Positions 1 through 7,798 of a stretch of 64,000 bases of DNA are shown here, in pieces. The number at the start of each line of letters is the position of its first letter. Within the stretch, counting starts at the first letter, position 1. Source of the DNA: Dyella lutea (GTDB lineage Bacteria > Pseudomonadota > Gammaproteobacteria > Xanthomonadales > Rhodanobacteraceae); contig NZ_JAMZEK010000001.1 of the NCBI RefSeq assembly GCF_024158035.1, positions 1,344,001 to 1,408,000 of the forward strand, in the 5' to 3' direction. The translations under genes and the position numbers were made by a program. The notes beneath the pieces were generated by a model, which saw nothing but the letters and a program-made list of their open reading frames with translations, had not been told where the DNA came from and ran no database searches.

Positions 1-774
1 CGCCGGCAGGAACGGGTAGATCAGCCAGCGATACGCGCCGCCCCCGATCACGCCGCCGATCAGAGGGCCGACGATGGGGATCCACCAGTAGTTGTCCGGC
101 GACGGCAGCGCCGACTCGCCCCAGCCGGCGAAGAACGCGAACAGCCGCGGGCCGAAGTCGCGCGCCGGGTTGATCGCCCACGCTTCCAGATAGCCCATCG
201 AGGCGCCGATGGTCGCCACCAGCAGGCCGATGATCAGCGCACCGGAGTTCGCGCCCGGCGCCATCTCGTTGTACTGCTCGGTGATCGCGAAGATGCCGAA
301 CAGCAGGAACGCGGTGAGCACGATCTGGTCCATCAGCGCGTGCATCGGGGTGATCGCCAGCCCCGGATGGGTGAAGAACACGCCCGCCGCGCCGCCGGTG
401 ACGCGGGTCAGCTGGTGGGTGGCGTTGAAGTGGTCGATCACCGGCTGGAACAGCAGGTACACGATCGCCGCGCCGAGGAACGCACCGATCACCTGCGCCA
501 CCCAGTACGGCAGCACCTTCTTCCACGGGAAGCCGCGGAAGACCGCCAGCGCCAGCGTCACCGCCGGGTTGGCGTGGGTGCCGGAGACCGAGCCGGTGAC
601 GTAGATCGCCAGCGTCACCGCCAGGCCCCAGGCCATGCACACGCCCCAGTAGGCGTTGACGTAGGGGCTGGGGTCGTACAGCACGTACATGCAGGCGACC
701 GAATCGCCCAGCGCAATGATGATGAAGATGGCGACGGCCTCGGAGATCAGCTCGCCCAGCAGTTCGCGGCTCAT
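1..774 (-). CDS. glpF: Glycerol uptake facilitator (MIP/aquaporin family), C-terminus cut by window edge
   Basis: Inner-membrane channel for facilitated glycerol entry. 258 codons are present and the 3' end lies beyond position 1. The translation begins MSRELLGELISEAVAIF and shows both half-helix motifs of the MIP family, HANPAVT and NPARDFGP. The Asp after the second NPA is typical of glyceroporins rather than water-only aquaporins. The ATG at 774 follows a GGGAGG Shine-Dalgarno. It is the last visible gene of a leftward glycerol block after the repressor and glpD. No glpK (glycerol kinase) is visible, so it may lie just beyond the left edge. Family assignment is certain; glycerol specificity is inferred from NPARD and context. 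Confidence 0.93.
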   Translation of the reverse strand, partial: MSRELLGELISEAVAIFIIIALGDSVACMYVLYDPSPYVNAYWGVCMAWGLAVTLAIYVTGSVSGTHANPAVTLALAVFRGFPWKKVLPYWVAQVIGAFLGAAIVYLLFQPVIDHFNATHQLTRVTGGAAGVFFTHPGLAITPMHALMDQIVLTAFLLFGIFAITEQYNEMAPGANSGALIIGLLVATIGASMGYLEAWAINPARDFGPRLFAFFAGWGESALPSPDNYWWIPIVGPLIGGVIGGGAYRWLIYPFLPA

Positions 775-857
775 GCGCTGGCCTCCCGGTGCGGATCGGG
801 ACGGTGGCCCGGGCGGCGGGTGGATGGCAGGCGTCGGGTGGCTTCGCGTTTGGACAT
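771..857 (-). CDS. Possible 28-codon leader ORF overlapping the glpF start
   Basis: A tiny reading frame begins MSKREATRRLPSTRR, with a good SD (GAGGGAG) 6 bases before its ATG. Its stop overlaps the glpF start in an ATGA arrangement. The product is Arg/Pro-rich and has no recognised homologue. glpF also has its own SD, so this may be a leader for translational coupling or simply chance in GC-rich DNA. Confidence 0.2.
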   Translation of the reverse strand: MSKREATRRLPSTRRPGHRPDPHREASA

Positions 858-969
858 GGTGATCTCCCTCTGGTGGCGGGTAGATGGCGCCGGTCCCCAC
901 CGGACGCCATCTACCCTGGTTCGGGGGCCGGTTGTTCCGGCCCGGTCCGATGACGGCGTGACCGTCCGG

Positions 970-2496
970 TCACGCCGGGTGTCTGTGGTCTCCCGGTGGA
1001 TCGGTGGCCGCACTGCGGGCGGCCAGGTAGGCGTCCAGGCGCTCCGCGCCGGCGCGGTCGATGCGCAGGCCGAGCTTGCTGCGTCGCCAGAGCACGTCCT
1101 CGACGTCGTGCGCCCACTCGTGGTCGCGCAGGTAGTCCACTTCGGCCTGGTACAGGTCTGCGCCGAAGTGCCTGCCGAGGTCGGCGATGGAGCTGGCCTG
1201 GCCAAGCAGCGTGGCGCTGCGGGTGCCGTAGTTGTGCACCAGCCGCCATGCCATGGCGTCGGGCAGCCATGGATGGCGCTGCTGCAGTTCGCGCTGCAGC
1301 GCCTCGACGTCGCGGCGCTCGCCGCCGGGCAGCGGGCGGTCGGCGCGGCTGGTCCAGGCACCGCGGGTGGGCAGGATCGCGGCGAGCTGGTCGACCGCCT
1401 CCTCGCCCAGGCGGCGGTAGGTAGTCAGCTTGCCGCCGAACACGTTGAGCAGCGGAGCGCCGTCGGTGTCCAGCTCGAGCTGGTAGTCGCGGGTGATCTC
1501 CGAGGCGTTGTCTTCCTCGTCGTCGAGCAGCGGGCGCACCCCGCTGTAGCTCCACACCACGTCCTCGGGCGTGATCTGGCGGCGGAAGTACCGGTTGGCG
1601 GCGTCGCACAGGTAGCGGGTTTCCTGCGGATCGATGCGGGGCGCCGCCGGGTCGCCGGTGTACTCCAGGTCGGTGGTGCCGATCAGCGTGTAGTCGTGCT
1701 CGTAGGGAATGGCGAACACGATGCGCCGGTCCGGCTGCTGGAAGATGTAAGCGTGGTCGTGCTCGAATATCTGCGGCACCACGATGTGGCTGCCTTTCAC
1801 CAGCCGCAGCGCGTGCGAGTGGCCGACGCCGGCTACCTGGTCGAGGAAATCGACCGCCCACGGCCCGGCTGCGTTGACCAGCACCTTCGCCCTGACCGTA
1901 CGGCGCTGGCCGTCCCGGGCGACCAGCTCCGCCTCCCAGCTGGTCGCGGTGCGGCGGGCGTGGCTGCAGCGGGTGCGCGGCAGGATGGTGGCGCCCAGCG
2001 CCTGCGCATCCATCGCGTTGAGCACCACCAGGCGGGCGTCCTGTACCCAGGCGTCGGAGTAGACGAAGCCGGTGTGGAAGCTGTCGCGCAGCGGCGGTCC
2101 GGCCGGGTGATCGGCCAGCCGCACCCGCCGCGATCCGGCGAGGCTGCGCTTGCCGCGCCCCAGGTGGTCGTACAGGAACAGGCCAAGCCGGATCATCCAG
2201 GCCGGGCGCAGGTGGGATTGGTGTGGCAGCACGAAGCGCAGCGGCCAGATGATGTGCGGCGCGGCGCGCAGCAGCACCTCGCGTTCGGCCAGGGCCTTGC
2301 CGACCAGTGCGAATTCGAACTGCTCCAGATAGCGCAGGCCGCCGTGGATCAGCTTGGTGCTGGCGCTGGAGGTATGCGCGGCCAGGTCGTCGCGTTCGCA
2401 CAGGCAGACCGACAGGCCGCGGCCAGCGGCGTCGCGGGCGATGCCGGCGCCGTTGATGCCACCGCCGACCACCAGAACGTCGAACTGTTCGAGCAT
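970..2496 (-). CDS. glpD: Aerobic glycerol-3-phosphate dehydrogenase
   Basis: Membrane-associated FAD enzyme oxidising sn-glycerol-3-phosphate to dihydroxyacetone phosphate and passing electrons to quinone. The 508-residue product has the N-terminal FAD-binding Rossmann motif VLVVGGGINGAG, the following STKLIHGGLRYLE segment and full family length. A GTG two codons upstream is possible, but the ATG at 2496 is better placed behind GAGG with 6 bases of spacing. It lies between its likely repressor (2729-3505) and glpF (1-774), on the same strand. The 226-base gap upstream carries a promoter and a palindromic operator candidate. Confidence 0.96.
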   Translation of the reverse strand: MLEQFDVLVVGGGINGAGIARDAAGRGLSVCLCERDDLAAHTSSASTKLIHGGLRYLEQFEFALVGKALAEREVLLRAAPHIIWPLRFVLPHQSHLRPAWMIRLGLFLYDHLGRGKRSLAGSRRVRLADHPAGPPLRDSFHTGFVYSDAWVQDARLVVLNAMDAQALGATILPRTRCSHARRTATSWEAELVARDGQRRTVRAKVLVNAAGPWAVDFLDQVAGVGHSHALRLVKGSHIVVPQIFEHDHAYIFQQPDRRIVFAIPYEHDYTLIGTTDLEYTGDPAAPRIDPQETRYLCDAANRYFRRQITPEDVVWSYSGVRPLLDDEEDNASEITRDYQLELDTDGAPLLNVFGGKLTTYRRLGEEAVDQLAAILPTRGAWTSRADRPLPGGERRDVEALQRELQQRHPWLPDAMAWRLVHNYGTRSATLLGQASSIADLGRHFGADLYQAEVDYLRDHEWAHDVEDVLWRRSKLGLRIDRAGAERLDAYLAARSAATDPPGDHRHPA

Positions 2497-2588
2497 GTTC
2501 ACCCTCGTTCGTTCATGCCGCTATTTTGGGATATTTGCGCGACCTGAACCAAAAGCGGCGCTTCACGTGCGAAATATCCGAGATGAAT

Positions 2589-2612
2589 GTTCGTATTAAT
2601 TCGAAAACGAAC
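2589..2612 (-). promoter_or_regulatory. Candidate GlpR operator over the glpD promoter
   Basis: This AT-rich 24-base stretch has perfect 6-base inverted arms (GTTCGT and ACGAAC, 12 bases between) and an internal TTCGAA. On the minus strand, a -35-like TTGCTT (2615-2620) and a -10-like TAATAC (2593-2598) are 16 bases apart, so the palindrome covers the spacer and -10. Its position before glpD and the neighbouring DeoR-family gene suggest repression relieved by glycerol-3-phosphate. The palindrome is seen; the regulator match is inferred. Confidence 0.5.
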
Positions 2613-2728
2613 TTAAGCAAACATCTTTGCCGGTTGCACGCTGCACCGCAGCGCGAACGAACGCAGCCGCGCGAAGCGGACCGCACGCATGGCGGCGGAG
2701 CGAGGCGTGGGGGCGGTGGGCGGAAGAG

Positions 2729-3505
2729 TCAGGCGGTGTCGGCTACGTGCAGCTGCACCCCGGCCTCGGCCGCCATGGCGGCGAATTCCTCCGGCGGCGG
2801 CCGGTCGGTGAACCAGGCGCCGACCGCGGAGAGGTGGCCGAGCTTGACCAGCGCGTTGCGGCCCAGCTTGCTCTGGTCCGCGGCCAGGTAGACCTGGCGC
2901 GAGTGCCGGATGATCGCCTGCGCCACGCGCACTTCCTGCAGGTCGAAGTCCAGCAGGGTGCCGTCCGCTTCGATGCCGGAAATGCCGATCACGCCGAAGT
3001 CGACCTTGAACTGGCTCACCAGGTCGATCGCCGGCTGGCCGGTCACGCCGTGGTCGCGGCCGCGCACGACGCCGCCGGCGACGATCACCTCGAAGCTGGG
3101 GTTGTCGCTGAGCATGATCGCCACGTTCAGGTTGTTGGTGATCACGCGCAGGCCGCTGTGGCCCATCAGTGCGCGGGCGACTTCCTCGTTGGTGGTGCCG
3201 AGGTTGATGAACAGCGAGGCGTCGTCGGGAATGTGCGAGGCCACCAGCGCAGCGATCCGCCGCTTCTCGTCCTGCTGCAGGTTCTGGCGCGTGGCGTAGG
3301 CGACGTTCTCGACACTGGAAGGCAGGCTGACGCCACCGTGGTAGCGCCGGAGCAGGCCGGCATCGCACAGCATCCCCAGGTCGCGGCGGATGGTCTGGGG
3401 AGTCACCTCGAAGCGGCTGGCCAGCGCTTCGACGGTGGCGAAGCCCTCTTTGCGGACCTGCGCCATCAGCTGCTGCTGCCTCGGGTTGAGTTCCAGTTCG
3501 CTCAT
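2729..3505 (-). CDS. glpR: DeoR-family transcriptional repressor of glycerol genes
   Basis: DNA-binding repressor with an N-terminal winged helix-turn-helix (RQQQLMAQVRKEGFATVEAL, then VTPQTIRRDL) and a C-terminal DeoR sugar-phosphate sensor domain containing NLGTTNEEVA, ITNNLNVA and AADQSKLGR. Length is about 258 residues, normal for the family. The ATG at 3505 (MSELELNPRQQ) fits family N-termini; a GTG 13 codons upstream is possible. The gene is immediately upstream of glpD on the same strand, with a candidate operator in the gap, so glycerol-3-phosphate is the probable inducer. DeoR family is certain; GlpR identity is inferred from context. Confidence 0.85.
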   Translation of the reverse strand: MSELELNPRQQQLMAQVRKEGFATVEALASRFEVTPQTIRRDLGMLCDAGLLRRYHGGVSLPSSVENVAYATRQNLQQDEKRRIAALVASHIPDDASLFINLGTTNEEVARALMGHSGLRVITNNLNVAIMLSDNPSFEVIVAGGVVRGRDHGVTGQPAIDLVSQFKVDFGVIGISGIEADGTLLDFDLQEVRVAQAIIRHSRQVYLAADQSKLGRNALVKLGHLSAVGAWFTDRPPPEEFAAMAAEAGVQLHVADTA

Positions 3506-3652
3506 CTGTTTGACCGTGGGAGCCTGCGCGAAATGGTAGCGCACGCTGCCACGACCCCGTTGGCGCGGATCACGCCGCGACCACGGGAAGCGGACGCGTG
3601 CGTCACCCGCAGTCGGGCACGATCAATGATCGAACCCGCGAAGGAGTACGCC

Positions 3653-4198
3653 ATGAATGAGTCTTCCCTGGTGGGCCGTCGCATCGCTGTCCTGGCGACC
3701 GACGGCTTCGAGCACAGCGAATTGACCGAACCTAAGCGCTTGCTGGAGGCTGCCGGCGCGCGCGTGGACGTGATCGCACCGGATGGATCGAAGCAGATCC
3801 GCGGCTGGAAGGGCGGCGACTGGGCCGGTTCGGTGAAGGTTGATATGCCGCTGGCCAAGGCGCAGGTCGGGGATTTCGACGCGCTGGTTCTGCCCGGCGG
3901 AGTGATCAATCCGGACCAGCTGCGGCTGCGCGAGGAGGCGATCGCCTTCATCCGCGACTTCGGCACCTCCGGCAAGCCGGTCGCCGCGATCTGCCATGGG
4001 CCGTGGACGCTGATCGACGCCGGGCTGGTGATGGGGCGCAAGGTCACCTCGTGGCCGTCGCTGCGCAACGATCTGGAGAATGCCGGCGCGCAATGGCGGG
4101 ACGAGGCGGTGGTGGCCGACGGCACGCTGATCACCAGCCGCAAGCCGGACGACATCCCGGCTTTCACCGAGGCGCTGATCGAACGGCTGGCCGCCTGA
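3653..4198 (+). CDS. PfpI/DJ-1 family protein (type 1 glutamine amidotransferase-like)
   Basis: 181-residue cytoplasmic protein of the PfpI/YhbO group, reported as glyoxalase III-like or protein deglycase proteins and formerly called intracellular proteases. Visible motifs are the LATDGFEHSELTEP start, LVLPGGVINPDQLR, and the nucleophile elbow AICHGPW with the conserved Cys-His. The ATG follows a clear GAAGGAG Shine-Dalgarno. It converges with the EF-G-like gene on a shared hairpin at 4200-4223. The substrate cannot be told from sequence; a role in carbonyl or oxidative stress is a family expectation. Confidence 0.9.
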   Translation: MNESSLVGRRIAVLATDGFEHSELTEPKRLLEAAGARVDVIAPDGSKQIRGWKGGDWAGSVKVDMPLAKAQVGDFDALVLPGGVINPDQLRLREEAIAFIRDFGTSGKPVAAICHGPWTLIDAGLVMGRKVTSWPSLRNDLENAGAQWRDEAVVADGTLITSRKPDDIPAFTEALIERLAA

Positions 4199-4199
4199 G

Positions 4200-4223
4200 G
4201 CCGGCGCCAGGACGGGCGCCGGC
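4200..4223. terminator. Bidirectional hairpin between convergent genes
   Basis: A 9-base-pair GC stem with a 6-base loop (CCGGCGCC and its complement at the core) lies immediately after the stop of the PfpI gene and just before the stop of the opposing EF-G-like gene. There is no T tract, so it may stabilise transcripts rather than terminate strictly. Confidence 0.5.
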
Positions 4224-4232
4224 GGTCCCGGC

Positions 4233-6284
4233 TCAGTCCTCGTCCGGGTGCGGGCGCCACGTTTCGCGCAGTTGCTTCTGCATCGCCGGCGGCGCCGGTT
4301 CGTAATGACTCAGTTCCATGCCGTAGCGGCCGCGCCCGGCGGTGACCGCACGCAGTTCGGTGGCGTAGTCGGCCAGCTCGGCCAGCGGCGCGAGGGCGCG
4401 GATCAGCAGTTCGCCGCCGCGCTGCAGGTCGGTGCCGAGGATGCGCGCGCGCTTGCCGGCAAGGCTGCCGGTGATGTCGCCCACGTGCGCCTCCGGAATC
4501 GCCACCTCCAGCGACACGATCGGCTCAAGCACCACCGGCTGCGCCTTGCCCACCGCGTCGAGGAAGGCCTTGCGCCCGGCGGTGATGAAGGCGACTTCCT
4601 TGGAGTCGACCGAGTGGTGCTTGCCGTCCAGCACGGTCACGCGGACGTCCTGCAGCGGAAAGCCGGCGACCGCACCGTGGTCCATCGCCTGGCGCACGCC
4701 TTTCTCGATCGCCGGCAGGAACTGGCCGGGGATCGCGCCGCCCTTCACCGCGTCGACGAAGGCGAAGCCGGTGCCGCGCTCCAGCGGCTCGACCCGCAGC
4801 AGCACCTCGCCGAACTGGCCGGCGCCGCCGGTCTGCTTCTTGTGCCGGTGGTGGCCGTCGGCGCTGGTGGTGATGGTTTCGCGATAGGCGATCCGCGGAG
4901 GGTGGGTGATCACCTCCACGCCGTAACGTTCGCGCATGCGCTCCAGCGCGATCGACAGGTGCAGCTCGGAGAGTCCGCGCAGCACGGTCTCGTTGAGTTC
5001 GCGCCGATGCTCCACGCGCAGGCAGGGATCCTCCTCGGCCAGTCGCGCCAGTGCCAGCGCCAGCTTCTGCTCCTGGCCCTTGTGCCTCGGCTCCAGCGCC
5101 AGGCCGGCCATCGGCTGCGGATAGGCCATAGGTACGAGGTGGATGCGGTCCTCGTCGTGCGAATCGTGCAGCACGGCGTCGAAGTGGATCTCCTCGACCT
5201 TGGCCACCGCCGCCATGTCGCCGGGCACCGCCTGCTCGATCTCCACGTGCCGGTTGCCCTCGAGCCGCAGCAGGTGGGCGACGCGGAACGGCTTGCGGCC
5301 ATCGTCGACGAACAGCTGCGTGTCGCGGCGCACCGTGCCCTGCCACACGCGGAACACGCCAAGCTTGCCGACGAACGGGTCGTTGACGATCTTGAACACG
5401 TCGGCGATCACGTGCTGCGCCGGGTCGGCGGCGACCGGCACCGGCTTGTCCTGCGCATCGAGGAAGGGTGGCGGGTTGGCTTCGCCCGGGTGCGGCAGCA
5501 GCCGCACGGCCAGATCCAGGAATTCGCGCACGCCGGCGCCCGAGCGCGCGCTCACGAAACAGATCGGCACCAGGTGCCGTTCGCGCAGGCACTGCTCGAA
5601 GGCATCGTGCAACTGCTGCGGCGTGATCGCGTCCTCGCCGGTGTCCAGGTAGGCCCCCATCACCGTCTCGTTGATCTCCACCACCTGGTCGATCAGCTGC
5701 TGGTGCGCCTCGGCCAGCGAGGAGAAGTCGGTGTCGCCCTCGCGCTGGAAGAACGCGTCGCGCACCTCGGTGCCGCCCGCGGCGGGCAGGTTCACCGGCA
5801 GGCATTCGCGGCCGAACGCCTCGCGCAGGGCCTCCACCAGCGCGGGCAGCGCGGCGGCGTCGCTGTCGATGCGGTTGACCACCAGCACGCAGGCCAGGCC
5901 GCGCTGGCGCGCGTGCTCGATCATGCGTCGCGCGCCGTGCTCGATGCCGTTGGCGGCGTTGACCACCACCGCGACCGTGTCCACCGCGGCCAGCGCGGCG
6001 AGGGCCGGGCCGCGGAAATCGGCGTAGCCGGGGGTGTCGATCAGCTGGATGCGGCAGTCGCCGTGCATCAGCGAAGCCAGGCAGGTGTCGATGGAGTGGC
6101 CGCGTGCCTTCTCCTGCACGTCGGTATCGGAGAAGGTGTTGCCGCGCTCGATCGTGCCCTGGGCCTGGATCACGCCGGCGGCGTACAGCAGGGCTTCGAA
6201 CAGGCTGGTCTTGCCGCTGCCGGCGTGGCCGGCCAGGGCGATGTTGCGGATGTTTTCGGTAGGAACCACGGGCGGCGCGTTCAT
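4233..6284 (-). CDS. Elongation factor G-like translational GTPase (second EF-G type)
   Basis: 683-residue paralogue of EF-G. It has the G1 loop GHAGSGKT, a G3 motif DTPGYADF, and NRIDSD where canonical EF-G has NKxD. Domains II-V follow, including KKQTGGAGQFGEV and the domain IV segment HHSVDSKEVAF. The ATG at 6284 has a GGGAG Shine-Dalgarno, and the 59 codons open further upstream are not needed. It stands alone with no rpsL, rpsG or tuf beside it, so it is probably not the housekeeping fusA. It resembles EF-G-like proteins that may serve in ribosome recycling or stress. The exact role is unknown. Confidence 0.88.
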   Translation of the reverse strand: MNAPPVVPTENIRNIALAGHAGSGKTSLFEALLYAAGVIQAQGTIERGNTFSDTDVQEKARGHSIDTCLASLMHGDCRIQLIDTPGYADFRGPALAALAAVDTVAVVVNAANGIEHGARRMIEHARQRGLACVLVVNRIDSDAAALPALVEALREAFGRECLPVNLPAAGGTEVRDAFFQREGDTDFSSLAEAHQQLIDQVVEINETVMGAYLDTGEDAITPQQLHDAFEQCLRERHLVPICFVSARSGAGVREFLDLAVRLLPHPGEANPPPFLDAQDKPVPVAADPAQHVIADVFKIVNDPFVGKLGVFRVWQGTVRRDTQLFVDDGRKPFRVAHLLRLEGNRHVEIEQAVPGDMAAVAKVEEIHFDAVLHDSHDEDRIHLVPMAYPQPMAGLALEPRHKGQEQKLALALARLAEEDPCLRVEHRRELNETVLRGLSELHLSIALERMRERYGVEVITHPPRIAYRETITTSADGHHRHKKQTGGAGQFGEVLLRVEPLERGTGFAFVDAVKGGAIPGQFLPAIEKGVRQAMDHGAVAGFPLQDVRVTVLDGKHHSVDSKEVAFITAGRKAFLDAVGKAQPVVLEPIVSLEVAIPEAHVGDITGSLAGKRARILGTDLQRGGELLIRALAPLAELADYATELRAVTAGRGRYGMELSHYEPAPPAMQKQLRETWRPHPDED

Positions 6285-6671
6285 GACGCTCTCCCGTGCC
6301 GTTCGATCCCGGTTGGTCGGCGGCCGGTCCACCGCGCTGGACGCGGCGACCGGCGTGCTTGGCTGGCGGGAAGCTTGCTCCTCGATACGGACATGACAGG
6401 ACCCTCCTGCGCGCGAACGCGGGTCCCGAGCCGGCGTCGACGGCGCCGCACGAGGCCGCATGGCGCGGCGAACGTTGACGGGCCGTCATGGTCGTCCGCG
6501 GCGCGCGTGCGTCCGGGCGGTCATGGCGGAGAGAAGCGGCGGAAGCCGCCCGGCGAGGGTTCTCCCATCGGGCGCCGCGGTCAAGGGGCCAGGGCGTCGC
6601 AGGGAACCCGGCGCGCTGCCGAGGGTCCGTAAGACCTCGCGGTTCGACCGGGGCGGAGTCCGATCCGCGCG
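6285..6671. other. Gap of 387 bases without a supported gene
   Basis: Divergent promoter region between the EF-G-like gene and the proline-rich protein gene. It is very GC-rich. Open frames cross it, but none has a start and ribosome site that look real. I see no repeat, terminator or RNA element. Confidence 0.5.
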
Positions 6672-7766
6672 TTGCCGGAAACCGCCTCATCGCCCCCGAG
6701 GTCGCCCATCGAACCCACGCCTTTGCCCGACCCGCACCGCTGGACGCCGCCGCCCGGGTTGGCTCCGCTGGACGATGACACGCGTGCCCTGCTGCAGCGC
6801 CTGCGCCGTCGTCCCTGGCCGCGCGGGCGTCGGCGGCGGCTGTTCGCCTGGGCCGCGGTGGCGCTGCTGCACGGGTTCTTCGCGCTGGTGCTCTGGCAGG
6901 TCATGCAACCGCCGCCGGCGGCGCCGTTCGACGGCGGCGAGGTGGCTACGGATGCATCGGTGCTGCAGGTTCGGTTCATTCCCCGGGCGAGCCAGCCGGC
7001 CCCGCCCCCGCCCCCGCCCCCGGCCCTGCAGGCACCGCGGCGAGCCCCGCAGGTGCACGAGGCACCCAGGCACGATGCCATGCAGGTGGAGCCGACCGGG
7101 GCCGCACCGGCACCGGCCACGAGCGTGGCGCCGCGCCTGCCCTCGTTGTTCGACCGCGACGGTGTGGCGCGCCTGCCCGCGGCTTCGGCCAGCGCGTCCG
7201 CCCCCGTGCCGGAATACATCCAGCGCAAGCCCACCGGCGACATGCAGGTGATGCAGCACACCTCGCCGGTGCCCTACCGTTCGACCCGCTTCGAGCAGTA
7301 TTTCCCGCCGCCGGGCGAGAATGCCGCGCAGGCGGGGCTGCGCAAACTGGTCGGAGCCCTGCAGGGCAAGGGGCCGAGCAGCAAGACGGTGAATCTCCCG
7401 CGCGGCGTGCACCTGAAGTGCAAGACCCTGCTGGGAGTTCCCACGCCGTTCTGCGGCCTGCCGCCGGCCCCGCCGCCGCCCAACGATGGCGACGAGCGCC
7501 TGAACATGCCGCCGCCACCGCTGGCGAAGGATCCGCATGCGCCGGCCCCGCCGTCGCTGGCCACTTGCATCGCAGCCTATCGTGCGCAGGGGCCGCTGCC
7601 CTACGGCTGTCCGGTCGACACGCCGGCACGTGCGGTGGACGAGGAGGTGCGCGATTGCGTCGCGCGCTATCGCGCCGGCAAGCGGCTGCCGACCTGGTGC
7701 CCGACCGATACCGCGCAACGCGCCAAGGGCCCGCCGGGCAGGGGGGGCAACGGCACGCCGCCCTGA
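6672..7766 (+). CDS. Proline-rich TonB-like membrane protein, unknown function (paralogue 1)
   Basis: 364-residue protein. A basic N-terminus (RLRRRPWPRGRRRR) precedes one membrane helix at about 50-75 (LFAWAAVALLHGFFALVLWQ), then a Pro/Ala-rich linker at about 78-175. A conserved globular C-terminal domain begins near EYIQRKPTGDMQVMQH and includes YRSTRF and LPRGVHLKC. The tail carries two copies of a motif C-x3-YR-x-G-x2-LP-x2-CP-x-DT. The first possible start is a TTG, because an in-frame stop lies at 6630-6632; SD support is weak. The layout resembles TonB (cytoplasmic tip, one helix, periplasmic Pro arm) but no TonB C-terminal signature is seen. Not recognised. Confidence 0.75.
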   Translation: MPETASSPPRSPIEPTPLPDPHRWTPPPGLAPLDDDTRALLQRLRRRPWPRGRRRRLFAWAAVALLHGFFALVLWQVMQPPPAAPFDGGEVATDASVLQVRFIPRASQPAPPPPPPPALQAPRRAPQVHEAPRHDAMQVEPTGAAPAPATSVAPRLPSLFDRDGVARLPAASASASAPVPEYIQRKPTGDMQVMQHTSPVPYRSTRFEQYFPPPGENAAQAGLRKLVGALQGKGPSSKTVNLPRGVHLKCKTLLGVPTPFCGLPPAPPPPNDGDERLNMPPPPLAKDPHAPAPPSLATCIAAYRAQGPLPYGCPVDTPARAVDEEVRDCVARYRAGKRLPTWCPTDTAQRAKGPPGRGGNGTPP

Positions 7767-7798
7767 GCGCGTCGCCCGTCGCCCGCTACACTTTCGGC

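Noticed and set aside
340-2547. A 735-codon open frame on the plus strand opposite glpD and glpF, and similar long antisense frames throughout
   Set aside because: These are GC-rich shadow frames: low-complexity Arg/His/Gln/Ala composition, no ribosome site, and opposite genes with clear family motifs.
6488-6778. A 96-codon frame in the gap before the proline-rich gene
   Set aside because: Arg/Ala-rich composition without a ribosome site or domain, overlapping the better supported gene.
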